In this document: piece after piece, positions 1 to 9,416 of the stretch
How the letters are laid out: each line of letters starts with the position of its first letter
How positions within the stretch are numbered: position 1 is the first letter of the stretch
From: Rhodococcus sp. H36-A4
GTDB lineage: Bacteria > Actinomycetota > Actinomycetes > Mycobacteriales > Mycobacteriaceae
Length of the DNA stretch: 64,000 nt
Assembly: GCF_027158005.1 (NCBI RefSeq)
Contig: NZ_JAPVLQ010000002.1
Location: 744,001-808,000, forward strand
Direction: 5' to 3'
Translations under genes and position numbers: made by a program
The notes under the pieces: generated by a model
Databases searched by the model: none
Told to the model about the DNA's origin: nothing
What the model saw: only the letters and a program-made list of their open reading frames with translations

Positions 1-151
1 ACCGGTGATTACTGTTACGTGGACCACCTTGGCGGAGGGTGCCGAGTTGCCCGCCTGGGGGGCCGCGGATACACGTTAACCGGCGGCTGTCAACCCCTGA
101 AAAGACTGCGTTATGCCCCTGACCTGCGCCGTTGATCTGAGCGCGTGGTAA

Positions 152-670
<519 letters not shown>

Positions 671-672
671 GT

Positions 673-1356
673 GTGACCAGCGTGCATGCTGGCCCAGTCG
701 TCGCGCTCGTACCGGCGGCGGGCCAGGGCCTTCGGCTCCAGCAAGGAATGCCGAAGGCGTATGTGACTTTGAAGGGCAGAACCCTTCTGCAACATTCGGT
801 CGATGGTCTGACAGCATCAGGCGCCGTCGACCGAATCGTTGTGATTGTGCCGGCCGATCTGGTCGAGCACACGCGTGACCTCCTCGGGCCTGCTGTCACG
901 GTGGTCGAAGGGGCTCGCGAACGCACCGATTCGGTGCGTTGCGGTCTCGCGGTGGCAGGAGACGCAGCCATCGTGCTGGTTCACGACGCTGCGCGCGCGC
1001 TCACTCCGCCCACTCTGGTTGCACGGGTGGTCGCCGAGGTGCGCGCTGGACGCGGTGCCGTCGTACCCGCAGTTCCGGTAACGGACACCGTCAAGTCGGT
1101 CGATCTCATGGGCGCCGTGGTCGGAACTCCCGACCGGAGCTCACTCCGAGCAATTCAGACCCCACAGGGATTTCGCGCGGATCTGTTGATTCGCGCCTAC
1201 GCCGAATCCGCGGACTCCGCGACCGACGACGCAGGACTGGTGGAGCGCCTCGGTGAGACGGTGCACACGATCACCGGTGAATTGCTCGCATTCAAGATCA
1301 CCACTCCACACGACCTTTTGCTCGCAGAGGCGATCACCGCACAGGAGAATGCATGA
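673..1356 (+). CDS. ispD: 2-C-methyl-D-erythritol 4-phosphate cytidylyltransferase
   Basis: IspD transfers CMP from CTP to methylerythritol 4-phosphate in the cytosolic MEP isoprenoid pathway. The 227-aa product has the N-terminal nucleotide-binding loop [20 protein letters not shown], the segment [10 protein letters not shown] and the ending segment [13 protein letters not shown] ([15 protein letters not shown]) typical of the family. The start is a GTG 2 bp after the carD stop. The end overlaps ispF by an ATGA, which suggests translational coupling of these two consecutive pathway enzymes. Length and motifs match the family; nothing looks odd. Confidence 0.95.
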   Translation: MTSVHAGPVVALVPAAGQGLRLQQGMPKAYVTLKGRTLLQHSVDGLTASGAVDRIVVIVPADLVEHTRDLLGPAVTVVEGARERTDSVRCGLAVAGDAAIVLVHDAARALTPPTLVARVVAEVRAGRGAVVPAVPVTDTVKSVDLMGAVVGTPDRSSLRAIQTPQGFRADLLIRAYAESADSATDDAGLVERLGETVHTITGELLAFKITTPHDLLLAEAITAQENA

Positions 1357-1817
1357 GAGTCGGCATCGGAACAGATGTGCACCCGATTCAGGTCGGGCGG
1401 CCGTGTTGGCTCGCCGGCCTGTTGTTCGAGGACGGTGACGGTCTCGAAGGTCACTCGGACGGTGACGTCGCCGCCCACGCGCTGTGCGATGCGCTGCTGT
1501 CCGCGGCAGGTCTCGGTGACCTCGGCTCGGTTTTCGGGACCGGGCGACCCGAGTGGGACGGTGTCAGCGGTGCCGCAATGTTGACCGAAGTGCGTCGCCT
1601 GCTTGCCGAGCACGGGTTCGGTATCGGCAACGCCGCAGTTCAGATCATCGGAAATCGACCGAAGATCGGTCCGCGTCGTGTGGAGGCGCAGGAGACGTTG
1701 TCGGCGATTCTCGGGGCCCGCGTCTCGGTGTCTGCGACCACCACCGACGGATTGGGATTGACGGGTCGAGGCGAAGGAATTGCCGCCGTTGCGACGGCAC
1801 TTGTCATGAGCGAGTAA
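1353..1817 (+). CDS. ispF: 2-C-methyl-D-erythritol 2,4-cyclodiphosphate synthase
   Basis: IspF cyclises CDP-methylerythritol 2-phosphate to the cyclodiphosphate, releasing CMP, and acts as a trimer. The 154-aa product begins [12 protein letters not shown], which carries the Asp and His metal ligands (D8, H10). The [16 protein letters not shown] segment supplies the third His ligand. The [19 protein letters not shown] segment is the conserved C-terminal active-site loop. The start overlaps the end of ispD by 4 bp (ATGA). The next gene, cysS, starts 23 bp downstream. Confidence 0.95.
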   Translation: MRVGIGTDVHPIQVGRPCWLAGLLFEDGDGLEGHSDGDVAAHALCDALLSAAGLGDLGSVFGTGRPEWDGVSGAAMLTEVRRLLAEHGFGIGNAAVQIIGNRPKIGPRRVEAQETLSAILGARVSVSATTTDGLGLTGRGEGIAAVATALVMSE

Positions 1818-1840
1818 AACCCCCGGTAGCATGGCGAGTC

Positions 1841-3256
1841 GTGACCCTTCACCTTTACGACACCGAGACGAGGGCCTTGCGGGAATTCACCCCCTTGGTC
1901 CCTGGCCATGCGTCGGTGTACCTGTGTGGGGCGACGGTCCAGGGTGAGCCTCATATCGGCCACGTTCGTAGCGGTGTCGCATTCGACGTCCTTCGCAGGT
2001 GGCTACTCGCCCACGAGGTCGACGTCGCTTTCGTCCGCAACGTCACCGACATCGACGACAAGATTCTGAACAAGGCGCGCGATGCTGGACGGCCGTGGTG
2101 GGAGTGGGCCGCGACCTTCGAGCGATCCTTCGCCTGGGCCTACGACCAGCTCGGGGTGCTGCCCCCGTCGGTCGAGCCGCGAGCAACCGGACACATCACC
2201 CAGATGGTGGAGTTGATCGACAGATTGATCGAGTCCGGGCACGCGTACGCCTCCGCCGGTGACGTGTACTTCGACGTGATGAGCTTCCCGAGTTACGGAG
2301 CACTGTCCGGGCACAAACTCGACGACGTACATCAGGGCGAAAGCGCCGCCGAGGGTAAGCGTGATCCCCGGGACTTCACGCTGTGGAAAGCAGCGAAGCC
2401 CGGCGAGCCGTCGTGGCCGACACCTTGGGGTCGTGGACGGCCCGGCTGGCATCTCGAGTGCTCGGCGATGGCCGAGACCTACCTTGGGCCCGATTTCGAT
2501 ATTCACTGCGGTGGTCTCGATCTGGTGTTCCCGCATCACGAGAACGAGCGCGCGCAGAGCCAGGCAGCCGGCGACGGATTCAGTCGATACTGGTTGCACA
2601 ACGGCTGGGTCACGATGGGCGGCGAGAAAATGTCGAAATCGCTCGGCAACGTCCTGTCGGTCCCCAATGTTCTCCAGCACGTGCGACCGCAGGAACTGAG
2701 GTACTACCTCGGTGGTGCGCACTACCGTTCGATGCTCGAGTATTCGGATAACGCATTGCAGACGGCAGCGGTGACCTATCGAGGAATAGAAGGATTCGTC
2801 AAACGGACGGTCGAGCGAGCGGGAGAAGTACCACTCGGCACCTGGACCGACGGCTTCGCCGCTGCGCTGGACGACGATCTGGGAGTTCCCAAGGCGCTCG
2901 CCGAGCTTCACGCGACGGTGCGGGCAGGCAACAGCGCGCTGGAAGGCGGGGAGCTCGAATCCGCCGTCGAGCATGCCGGGCAGGTGCGTGCGATGCTGTC
3001 GATTCTGGGTGTGGATCCGCTGGATCCGCACTGGGCGAGTGGCTCCGGCGACACGGACGCCCTCGAGGGAGCGCTCGGAGTGTTGGTCGACGCAGAGTTG
3101 CAGCGGCGAGCACAAGCCAAGGTGGACAAGGACTGGCCGGCCGCGGACGCGATTCGAGATCGCCTCGCCAAGGCAGGCATAGACGTGACAGATACCCCCA
3201 ACGGGCCGGAATGGTCCGTTGGGGCAACACGCAGTAACGACGAAGCAGGGCAGTGA
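1841..3256 (+). CDS. cysS: Cysteinyl-tRNA synthetase
   Basis: This class I aminoacyl-tRNA synthetase charges tRNA-Cys. The HIGH motif is at residues 38-41 (GEPHIGH), the KMSKS motif at 263-267 ([11 protein letters not shown]), and C29 in the YLCGATV segment is a zinc ligand, with ECSAMA and HHENERAQ further along. I chose the GTG at 1841, which gives [16 protein letters not shown] and 471 aa, the normal length. The frame stays open for 96 further codons upstream, but that part overlaps ispF and is not family-like. The length and the C-terminal anticodon-binding part argue for CysS rather than the shorter paralogue MshC. The stop overlaps the next start (TGATG). Confidence 0.95.
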   Translation: MTLHLYDTETRALREFTPLVPGHASVYLCGATVQGEPHIGHVRSGVAFDVLRRWLLAHEVDVAFVRNVTDIDDKILNKARDAGRPWWEWAATFERSFAWAYDQLGVLPPSVEPRATGHITQMVELIDRLIESGHAYASAGDVYFDVMSFPSYGALSGHKLDDVHQGESAAEGKRDPRDFTLWKAAKPGEPSWPTPWGRGRPGWHLECSAMAETYLGPDFDIHCGGLDLVFPHHENERAQSQAAGDGFSRYWLHNGWVTMGGEKMSKSLGNVLSVPNVLQHVRPQELRYYLGGAHYRSMLEYSDNALQTAAVTYRGIEGFVKRTVERAGEVPLGTWTDGFAAALDDDLGVPKALAELHATVRAGNSALEGGELESAVEHAGQVRAMLSILGVDPLDPHWASGSGDTDALEGALGVLVDAELQRRAQAKVDKDWPAADAIRDRLAKAGIDVTDTPNGPEWSVGATRSNDEAGQ

Positions 3257-4233
3257 TGGCAGGCAATTCAAGTAGGCGCGGCGCGATACGCAAGACCGGC
3301 ACCAAGAAGGGTCAGGTCGCGGGCTCCGGCGGAAATCGGCGCAGAGGACTCGAAGGCCGCGGCGCCACGCCGCCCGCTGAGGAGCGCACCAAGCATCCAG
3401 CGTCACGTCGCGCCAAGATGGCGGAGAAGTCCGCTCAGAACCGTGGCGACAGCCGTGGTCGCAGCACTCGGGTCCCGACTCGGAAGAACGACGACGGTCC
3501 CGAGGTCGTGCTGGGTCGCAACCCCGTCGTTGAGTGCCTCCGCGCGGGAGTTCCGGCGACGGCCCTGTGGGTTGCCGTCGGCACCGACAGTGACGAGCGG
3601 CTGAAAGAGAGCGTCCAGCGCGCAGCCGACGCCGGCATCTCCATTCTCGAGGTTCCACGTTCGGATCTCGACAAGCTGAGCGCGAACGGTCTGCATCAAG
3701 GTCTCGCTTTGCAGGTTCCGCCGTATCGATACGCTCACCCGGACGACTTGATCAGCACGGCTCGCTCGCATCAGGAACCGGCACTTCTGGTCGCTCTCGA
3801 CAACATCACCGACCCTCGTAACCTCGGCGCTGTCGTGCGTTCGGTGGCGGCGTTCGGTGGACACGGCGTCGTCATCCCGCAGCGTCGCAGCGCCAGCGTC
3901 TCGGCAGTTGCGTGGCGCACCAGCGCAGGTGCCGCGGCCCGACTCCAGGTTGCCCGCGCTACCAACCTGACCCGGACGTTGAAGGATTGGCAGTCCAAGG
4001 GTGTCACCATCATCGGTCTCGACGCCGAGGGCGACACCACGCTCGACGAGTTCGACGGCACCGGCCCAGTGGCTGTGGTGGTCGGATCCGAAGGTAAGGG
4101 CCTCTCGCGTCTGGTTCGCGAGACGTGCGATTCGATTCTGTCCATCCCGATGGCAGGTCCGGTCGAATCGCTCAACGCTTCGGTAGCCGCGGGCGTCGTG
4201 TTGGCCGATATCGCGCGTCAGCGTCGTCGATAG
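3256..4233 (+). CDS. rlmB: 23S rRNA 2'-O-ribose methyltransferase, SpoU/TrmH family (RlmB-like)
   Basis: The product is a SPOUT-fold methyltransferase expected to methylate 23S rRNA G2251 with S-adenosylmethionine. Residues 1 to about 85 are very basic and low complexity, as in other actinobacterial members. A substrate-binding domain follows ([16 protein letters not shown]), then the SpoU core with motifs [29 protein letters not shown] and [20 protein letters not shown]. The ATG at 3256 shares a base with the cysS stop (TGATG); a GTG one codon earlier is also possible. It ends the housekeeping run. Family assignment is firm, while the exact target nucleotide is inferred. Confidence 0.9.
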   Translation: MAGNSSRRGAIRKTGTKKGQVAGSGGNRRRGLEGRGATPPAEERTKHPASRRAKMAEKSAQNRGDSRGRSTRVPTRKNDDGPEVVLGRNPVVECLRAGVPATALWVAVGTDSDERLKESVQRAADAGISILEVPRSDLDKLSANGLHQGLALQVPPYRYAHPDDLISTARSHQEPALLVALDNITDPRNLGAVVRSVAAFGGHGVVIPQRRSASVSAVAWRTSAGAAARLQVARATNLTRTLKDWQSKGVTIIGLDAEGDTTLDEFDGTGPVAVVVGSEGKGLSRLVRETCDSILSIPMAGPVESLNASVAAGVVLADIARQRRR

Positions 4234-4254
4234 GCTCGGCACGCCCGTCGTGGG

Positions 4255-5112
4255 CTAGTGCACTCTGAACCGTATCGAGTCCCCGGGACGCAGTTGGCCG
4301 ATCGTTGGCAGGTCGGCGTCTCGAACGACGGCGATGACGGGATATCCGCCTGTCACCGGGTGATCGGCGAGGAAGAGGACGGGCTTACCGCTCGGTGGAA
4401 CCTGCAGGGCGCCGGGAACCATGCCCTCGCTGAGTAGCTCCTCGGTTCGTGCTCGTTGCAGCGGAGTCGTACCGTCGAGCTTGACCCCGACACGATTCGA
4501 TTCGCTGGTTGCCTTCCATACCTCGCTTGCCAGGATGCGGTGTGCCTCGGAGGTGAACCAGTCCTGTCGCGGACCGAGGTTCACCGACACTTCGATGTGC
4601 CCGGTTCTGGCCGGTGGCGGCGCTAGTTCGGTTGCCGGCCACTCCGACTGCTCATCGCCGACCTCGAGGACGTCACCTTCCGCCAGTGGCAGCGGACCCA
4701 GTCCCGACAGAGTGTCGGTGGACCTGCTCCCGAGGAATTGTGCGACGTCGAATCCGCCGCGCGCAGCAATGTAGCTACGCAGCCCGGAAACAGGTGTGGC
4801 GACTGTTAATTCGTCTCCGTCTGCGAGATACAGCGTGTTGTACATCGCACCCGCGATGCCGTTGACGGTGATCTGGCCCGAACCGCCAGTGACCGCCACC
4901 ACGACCGATCCCCGCATGCGAACCTGCACGCCGCCCATCGTCGCCTCGAGCGTTGCAGCGTCGACGGTGTTGCCTACCAACCTGTTGGCAGCGTCGTGCG
5001 AGCGAAGGTCTGCGGCGCCGGATCTCCCGACACCGATCGACGCGTGACCGGGGCGGCCTCGATCCTGCACGGTGCACAGCGGCCCGGGGCGCAGTATCTC
5101 GACAGCTTTCAC
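4255..5112 (-). CDS. pxpC: 5-oxoprolinase subunit C (biotin-dependent carboxyltransferase-like, KipA family)
   Basis: PxpC works with PxpA and PxpB to hydrolyse 5-oxoproline to glutamate with ATP. The 285-aa product contains the family motifs GPLCTVQDRGRPGHASIGVGRSGAAD, NPRQD-like NLGPRQDWF, and the C-terminal segments VPPSGKPVLFLADHPVTGGYPVIA and LRPGDSIRFRVH (no single quoted motif is complete here; the key residues are the Asp-Arg pair near the start and the ADHPVTGGYP loop). I chose the GTG at 5112 because it overlaps the pxpB stop (GTGA) and gives the usual N-terminus VKAVEILRPGP. The frame continues upstream within pxpB, which I regard as noncoding there. The stop is 22 bp from the convergent rlmB stop. 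Confidence 0.88.
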   Translation of the reverse strand: MKAVEILRPGPLCTVQDRGRPGHASIGVGRSGAADLRSHDAANRLVGNTVDAATLEATMGGVQVRMRGSVVVAVTGGSGQITVNGIAGAMYNTLYLADGDELTVATPVSGLRSYIAARGGFDVAQFLGSRSTDTLSGLGPLPLAEGDVLEVGDEQSEWPATELAPPPARTGHIEVSVNLGPRQDWFTSEAHRILASEVWKATSESNRVGVKLDGTTPLQRARTEELLSEGMVPGALQVPPSGKPVLFLADHPVTGGYPVIAVVRDADLPTIGQLRPGDSIRFRVH

Positions 5113-5711
5113 GTCTGCTGGAACCTGACCTTCGTGCCGGGCTGTAGCCGTGCGGGGGGCGAGCCGCCCTCGTCCCACAGGACTGCGTCGGTAGTCCCGA
5201 TGAGCTGCCATCCCCCGGGGGAACTGCGTGGATAGACCCCGGAGAACTCGCCGGCAAGTCCGACCGAACCTGCCGGGACCGAAGTGCGAGGTTCGGATCG
5301 GCGAGGAACATGCAGACGGTCGTCGGGGCCGACGAGGTAGCCGAACCCGGGTGCGAACCCGCCGAATGCGACGGTCCAGATCCGCCCCGTGTGCGCTGCC
5401 ACGACTTCCGACGTCGACAGTCCGGTGTGTCTGGCGACATCTTCGAGATCGGGACCGTCGTAGCTGACCGCAATCGTCACCGCGTCGGCCTTCGCCTCAC
5501 TGTCATCTGCCACTGGTTTTACCGAACGGATCCACGTCACGATCCGTTCTCGCTCGCCCCGGAATCGCACCAGGACCGTCCGTGCGGCCGGCACCAGATC
5601 CTCGACGTCGACGGGGGCCGTCGCGTGCAGTGAACGAAAGAAGGCCATCGTCTCGCGGAGGTCGCCGTACTCGATCAGTACGGCATGTTCACCTGCATCT
5701 CGGACGATCAT
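5109..5711 (-). CDS. pxpB: 5-oxoprolinase subunit B (KipI family)
   Basis: This 200-aa allophanate-hydrolase subunit 1-type protein forms the ATP-dependent 5-oxoprolinase with PxpA and PxpC. The segments GEHAVLIEYGD, HTGLSTSEVVAAHTGRIWTV and AFGGFAPGFGYLVG (the FAPGFxYL motif) are characteristic, as are the ending motifs SVGLAGEFSGVYPRSSPGGW and LIGTTDAVLWD. I chose the ATG at 5711, which shares one base with the pxpA stop (TGATG) and starts MIVRDAGEHAVL. An earlier in-frame start would lie inside pxpA. The tight overlaps on both sides show a single translationally coupled operon. Confidence 0.9.
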   Translation of the reverse strand: MIVRDAGEHAVLIEYGDLRETMAFFRSLHATAPVDVEDLVPAARTVLVRFRGERERIVTWIRSVKPVADDSEAKADAVTIAVSYDGPDLEDVARHTGLSTSEVVAAHTGRIWTVAFGGFAPGFGYLVGPDDRLHVPRRSEPRTSVPAGSVGLAGEFSGVYPRSSPGGWQLIGTTDAVLWDEGGSPPARLQPGTKVRFQQT

Positions 5712-6469
5712 CAGACGAAGGGTGAGATCGCGATACCGTTGTCGGACAGTATCTTCCGGACTGCGAAGGCCATGTCGACCGCACCTGGGGAGTCTCCGTG
5801 CACACACACCGATTCCGCGGAGACTGCGACGCTGGTGCCGTCGATTGCCTCGACCGTTCCTTCCTGAACGAGCTGAAGGATACGCGCTGCGACCAAGGCC
5901 GGATCGGACAGGATGGCGCCGGCCTCACGCCGAGACACCAACTCACCCGCGGGTGTGTACGCACGGTCGGCAAAAGCCTCCACCACAGTTCGCAAACCGG
6001 CGGCCTCGGCTTCCTCGAGGAACACCGAGCCTGCCAGGCCGAGGACGGGGAGCGTCGGATCGTAGATTCGGACGGCTTCGACGACAGCTTTCGCCTGATC
6101 ACGATGCGTCACGATGGCGTTGTACAGCGCGCCGTGCGGTTTGACGTAGGCGATGGCCGAACCGGCTGCCTGACTGAGTCCGTCGAGGGCCCCCATCTGA
6201 TACAGCACGTCGGCAGTCAGATCAGCAGGCTCGATGTCGATGAAGCGTCGTCCGAAACCTGCGAGGTCGCGATAGCCGACCTGAGCGCCGATACGGACGG
6301 CCTTGCCGGCCGCGGCACGACAGGTCGCCAGGATCGTCTGTGGGTCACCAGCATGGAATCCGCATGCGATATTGGCGCTGGTCACCACCGCCAGCATTGC
6401 GTCGTCGTTACCGAGCTTCCACGTTCCGAAGCTCTCGCCGAGGTCTGAATTGATATCGATGGACGTCAT
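5711..6469 (-). CDS. pxpA: 5-oxoprolinase subunit A (LamB/YcsF family)
   Basis: The 252-aa product starts MTSIDINSDLGESFGTWKLG, the conserved metal-binding entrance motif of YcsF/PxpA proteins. It also carries SANIACGFHAGDP and YVKPHGALYN, both diagnostic. With PxpB and PxpC it hydrolyses 5-oxoproline, a damage product of glutamine and glutathione-like compounds. I chose the ATG at 6469; upstream in-frame codons overlap the zinc permease gene. The stop of the permease gene is only 11 bp upstream, so pxpABC may be transcribed together with the metal importer. No strong Shine-Dalgarno is visible before the ATG (CGAAGACG). Confidence 0.9.
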   Translation of the reverse strand: MTSIDINSDLGESFGTWKLGNDDAMLAVVTSANIACGFHAGDPQTILATCRAAAGKAVRIGAQVGYRDLAGFGRRFIDIEPADLTADVLYQMGALDGLSQAAGSAIAYVKPHGALYNAIVTHRDQAKAVVEAVRIYDPTLPVLGLAGSVFLEEAEAAGLRTVVEAFADRAYTPAGELVSRREAGAILSDPALVAARILQLVQEGTVEAIDGTSVAVSAESVCVHGDSPGAVDMAFAVRKILSDNGIAISPFV

Positions 6470-6480
6470 CGTCTTCGAGT

Positions 6481-7359
6481 CTAGGCGACAACGATGCGAC
6501 CGGAGTCGGCCTTTCGGCGAGACCCCACTGCGCGGCAGAGGAGGTAGATGACGAACGAGATGGTCGTGACGAATGTCGAGACGGGAACGCCGGGTGCGAG
6601 CGAGAGCAGAATGCCACCCACAGCGGCGATCTCGGCGAACAGAATGGACAACAGCGTCGCCTTGAGTGGGCTTGCAGTCACACGCGCGGCAGCGGCTGCG
6701 GGCGTGATCAGCAACGACAACACGAGCAACGCACCGACGATCTGAACGCCGAGCGCACACGCGACTCCGACCAGAACTGCGAACACGACGGCGAGCCCAC
6801 GGACGGGGACACCGCGCGCCAGCGCAACCTCAGGGTCGGTGCTGGCGAACAACAGTGGACGGTAGACGATCGCGAGCACGATGAGGACCAAGACTGCACA
6901 CACGAGCAGAAGCTGAATACCGCTCTGCCCGACGCCGACGATCTGACCGATCAGAAGCGAGAAGCTCGTGCCGGTTCTGCCCGGATACAACCAGATGAAC
7001 AACACCGACAGGCCCAGCCCGAACGACATGATGACACCGATCACCGAGTCGCGATCACGAGCCTTGGAGCCGAGCAGGGCGAACATCACCGCAGCGACGA
7101 CCGAGCCGACGATAGCTCCGAGACCTACGGTGATTCCGACAAGCAAAGCTGCTGACGCGCCGGTCAACGACAATTCACTCGAACCGTGGACCGCGAACGC
7201 CCACTGCCTACTGACGATCAGCGGCCCGAGCGCACCGGAGAGGAGACCGAGAATGGCCGCCGCGAGGAGTGCCTGCTGCACGAAGTCGTAGCTCAACAAG
7301 TTCGCCGTCGTGCTGAAGTCGAAGATCTTGGAGAGGGCGTCGACCACTTTCTCGTTCAT
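6481..7359 (-). CDS. znuB: Zinc/manganese ABC transporter permease (ZnuB-like)
   Basis: The 292-aa product is an ABC-3 family permease with about eight or nine membrane segments, for example LLAAAILGLLSGALGPLIV, VGIVGSVVAAVMFALLG-like and LVLSLLITPAAAAARVT. The GALGPLIVSRQWAFAVHGSSE region is typical of ZnuB/MntB proteins. It would move Zn2+ (or Mn2+) across the plasma membrane, driven by the adjacent ATPase. Its ATG at 7359 follows the ATPase stop directly, so the two genes are cotranslated. The upstream Zur-like box and the His-rich binding protein favour zinc. Confidence 0.88.
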   Translation of the reverse strand: MNEKVVDALSKIFDFSTTANLLSYDFVQQALLAAAILGLLSGALGPLIVSRQWAFAVHGSSELSLTGASAALLVGITVGLGAIVGSVVAAVMFALLGSKARDRDSVIGVIMSFGLGLSVLFIWLYPGRTGTSFSLLIGQIVGVGQSGIQLLLVCAVLVLIVLAIVYRPLLFASTDPEVALARGVPVRGLAVVFAVLVGVACALGVQIVGALLVLSLLITPAAAAARVTASPLKATLLSILFAEIAAVGGILLSLAPGVPVSTFVTTISFVIYLLCRAVGSRRKADSGRIVVA

Positions 7360-8178
7360 TCAGAGATCCTCGGTCGGTGGATGGTGCGCACCCGCAGAGC
7401 CGAGAGCGTCGATGGAATCGCCGGTGCCGACAACGACGAGTCGCCCACGCACCTTCAGAACTTCTACCTCGGTTCCGTACAACTCCGAGAGCACTTCGGT
7501 CGTCATCACATCAGCAGGTGTGCCGATACGGAACTTGCCGTCGACGATGTAGACGATGCGGTCGACCAGCGGCAGAATCGGATTGATCTCGTGCGTCACG
7601 AACAGCACTGCCGTGTCGTGCTCTCGCCGTCGCCGATCGATGAGACCGGACACCAGACTTTGGTTGGCCAGATCGAGGCTGAGCAGAGGTTCGTCGCACA
7701 GCAACACTGTCGGATTGCCAACCAGCGCCTGGGCGATGCGTAGGCGCTGCTGCTCGCCCCCCGACATCGTCCCGACCGGTGCACCCGCGAAGGCATTGGC
7801 GTCGACCTGGTCGATTGCATGCTGCACGACACGTGTGCGCTCACGCATTCCGCGAAGACCCAGCCCCCAACGATGGCCGTCCCAGCCGAGACCGACGAGA
7901 TCACGCCCACGCAGTGGCAGACCGTCGTCGATACTTCGCTGCTGTGGGATGTAACCGACACCGGACTGGCCCTTGCGGACAGGCTCTCCCGCGATCGCCG
8001 CAGTCCCCGCCGTCAAATGGTTCTGGCCGAGCAGCACCTTCAAAAGTGACGTCTTACCCGAACCGTTAGGTCCGAGGACAGCTACGAACTCACCGCTCTC
8101 CACCGCGAGATCGAGGTTCCGCCACAACGTGCGCTCCCCGAACGCCAGTCCGGCATCGCGCAGTTCTACAGCAGGCAT
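7360..8178 (-). CDS. znuC: Zinc/manganese ABC transporter ATP-binding protein (ZnuC-like)
   Basis: The 272-aa product is a complete ABC ATPase. It shows Walker A GPNGSGKTS (about residues 35-43), a Q-loop region (GYIPQQRSID), signature MSGGEQQRL, Walker B VLLCDEPLLSLD and the H-loop LFVTHEIN. It energises metal import with the downstream permease. The ATG at 8178 gives MPAVELRDAGLAFGERTLWR, a normal family start. The gene lies 73 bp after the binding-protein gene on the same strand. The metal specificity is inferred from neighbours, not from this sequence. Confidence 0.9.
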   Translation of the reverse strand: MPAVELRDAGLAFGERTLWRNLDLAVESGEFVAVLGPNGSGKTSLLKVLLGQNHLTAGTAAIAGEPVRKGQSGVGYIPQQRSIDDGLPLRGRDLVGLGWDGHRWGLGLRGMRERTRVVQHAIDQVDANAFAGAPVGTMSGGEQQRLRIAQALVGNPTVLLCDEPLLSLDLANQSLVSGLIDRRRREHDTAVLFVTHEINPILPLVDRIVYIVDGKFRIGTPADVMTTEVLSELYGTEVEVLKVRGRLVVVGTGDSIDALGSAGAHHPPTEDL

Positions 8179-8251
8179 GAACTACAGCTTTCCAGCCCTG
8201 ACCCGAGCGTCGTTCCGCGGGTTCCACTCCCGGTTTCCAGGGTCGTCATGC

Positions 8252-9262
8252 TCAGGATGCCGGCGCCAGCGCAGATTCGAGATCCTCCGCTGCCTGCGTC
8301 TGCCACTCGATGTAGGTCTTGCCCTCGGGCAGCGTCTCTGTCACCTCGACGACGGGGATTCCGGCAGCCTCGGCGGTGGAGCGGATGTCCTGGGTGACAG
8401 CGTCCTGCGTCTGGATGTTGTAGACGAGGACTCGAACGGACTTCGAGGTCAACAGGTCACGAGTAGCCGCGATGGATGCGGGCGACGGGTCGTTGCCCGA
8501 TTCGAGGGCATTCTTGAAGTCCTCGGGTGTCCGATCGTCGAGGTCGGACTCTTCGATCAGGTAGTGCGCGATCGGTTCCGTCTGTGCGACAGGAGCATTG
8601 GCATGATCGACGGCGATCTTGTTCGTCACGTCGGTGATGCGGTGGACCTGATCGTGGAACGTGTCGGCGTTCGCGGTGTACTGGGCGGCGTTGTCGGGGT
8701 CGAGCTGACCGAGCTTCTCGGCGATCGACTCCGCGGTGGATGCGGCGACCTCGGCGTCGAACCAGACATGTTCGTTGGCGTCGCCGTGGCTATGGCCGTG
8801 ACCGTCGGTGGAGTCGGTGGAGTCGGTGGAGTCGTTCGGGGCTGCTTCTTCGGCGTCGTGCGTATGGTCCGAACCGACGAGGTCGTACGCGTTGACCGAC
8901 GGCACGTTCTTTCCCTCCGAGCCGAGGATGTCGTCGATGAACTCGTCGTATCCGCCACCGTTGTATACGACGAGCGACGCCTCGGCCACTTTCGCGGCGT
9001 CGCCGGCGCTGGCCTCGTAGGAGTGCGGATCCGCCGACGGGTCGGCGATGATGGATTCCACCGAAGCGAGGTCTCCCGCGACGGCTTGCGCGACGCTGCC
9101 CCACACGTTGGTCGAGGCCACGATGGTGATCGGGCCGTCGATGGCAGTGACGGGCGCCGAGGAATTGGATGTGCTCGTATCCGAACTACATGCGGTCATG
9201 GCCAGTGCGGCGGCGCATGTGAGCCCTACGAGAGCGGTAGTCGAGCGGGCGAGTTGTCGCAC
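8252..9262 (-). CDS. znuA: Zinc-binding lipoprotein of ABC importer (ZnuA-like)
   Basis: The 336-aa product is a cluster A-I metal-binding protein. It has a lipoprotein signal: positively charged start, hydrophobic stretch VGLTCAAALAMTAC with the lipobox Cys at about residue 25. It keeps the family segments TNVWGSVAQAVAGD, DPHSYEAS and HVWFDAEVA. A flexible Asp/His-rich insert (HTHDAEE ... GHGHSHGDANEH) between these is typical of zinc-binding ZnuA. Within this insert the DNA holds a 9-bp tandem repeat encoding repeated Asp-Ser-Thr. The gene heads the operon and lies 48 bp from a Zur-like box, so zinc-responsive control is likely. Confidence 0.9.
   Translation of the reverse strand: MRQLARSTTALVGLTCAAALAMTACSSDTSTSNSSAPVTAIDGPITIVASTNVWGSVAQAVAGDLASVESIIADPSADPHSYEASAGDAAKVAEASLVVYNGGGYDEFIDDILGSEGKNVPSVNAYDLVGSDHTHDAEEAAPNDSTDSTDSTDGHGHSHGDANEHVWFDAEVAASTAESIAEKLGQLDPDNAAQYTANADTFHDQVHRITDVTNKIAVDHANAPVAQTEPIAHYLIEESDLDDRTPEDFKNALESGNDPSPASIAATRDLLTSKSVRVLVYNIQTQDAVTQDIRSTAEAAGIPVVEVTETLPEGKTYIEWQTQAAEDLESALAPAS
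8804..8834. repeat. 9-bp in-frame tandem repeat in znuA
   Basis: The unit GTCGGTGGA is present in about 3.4 head-to-tail copies. On the coding strand it encodes repeated Ser-Thr-Asp in the linker next to the His-rich metal loop. The unit is a multiple of three, so copy-number change would keep the frame. Confidence 0.85.
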
Positions 9263-9310
9263 TGGGGACCCCTTGAGTCGAAGCTTGCGAAAACGAAATA
9301 TTCGCCTAGT

Positions 9311-9327
9311 TGGAAATGGTTACCGTT
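9311..9327 (-). promoter_or_regulatory. Candidate Zur operator upstream of znuA
   Basis: Read on the znuA strand, the site is AACGGTAACCATTTCCA. From memory of actinobacterial Zur boxes (of the type AACGATAATCATTTTCA) about 14 of 17 positions agree. It lies 48 bp before the znuA start. No other evidence is available, and Zur itself is not in the window. Confidence 0.45.
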
Positions 9328-9416
9328 GTACTCTAGCGATTCGATGGCTCTCGACCGAATCGGGTACCCGGGCGCCGAATTTCACTGCAACACCCTTTTC
9401 CGGCTAACGTCCCCGT

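Noticed and set aside
1553..1840. Upstream extension of cysS by 96 codons
   Set aside because: It overlaps ispF in another frame and the residues are unlike the synthetase; GTG 1841 gives the normal protein.
2003..3658. Long open frame antisense to cysS and rlmB (about 550 codons)
   Set aside because: It lies opposite two clearly recognised genes, its protein is Arg/Cys-rich without motifs, and high-GC DNA often leaves such antisense frames open.
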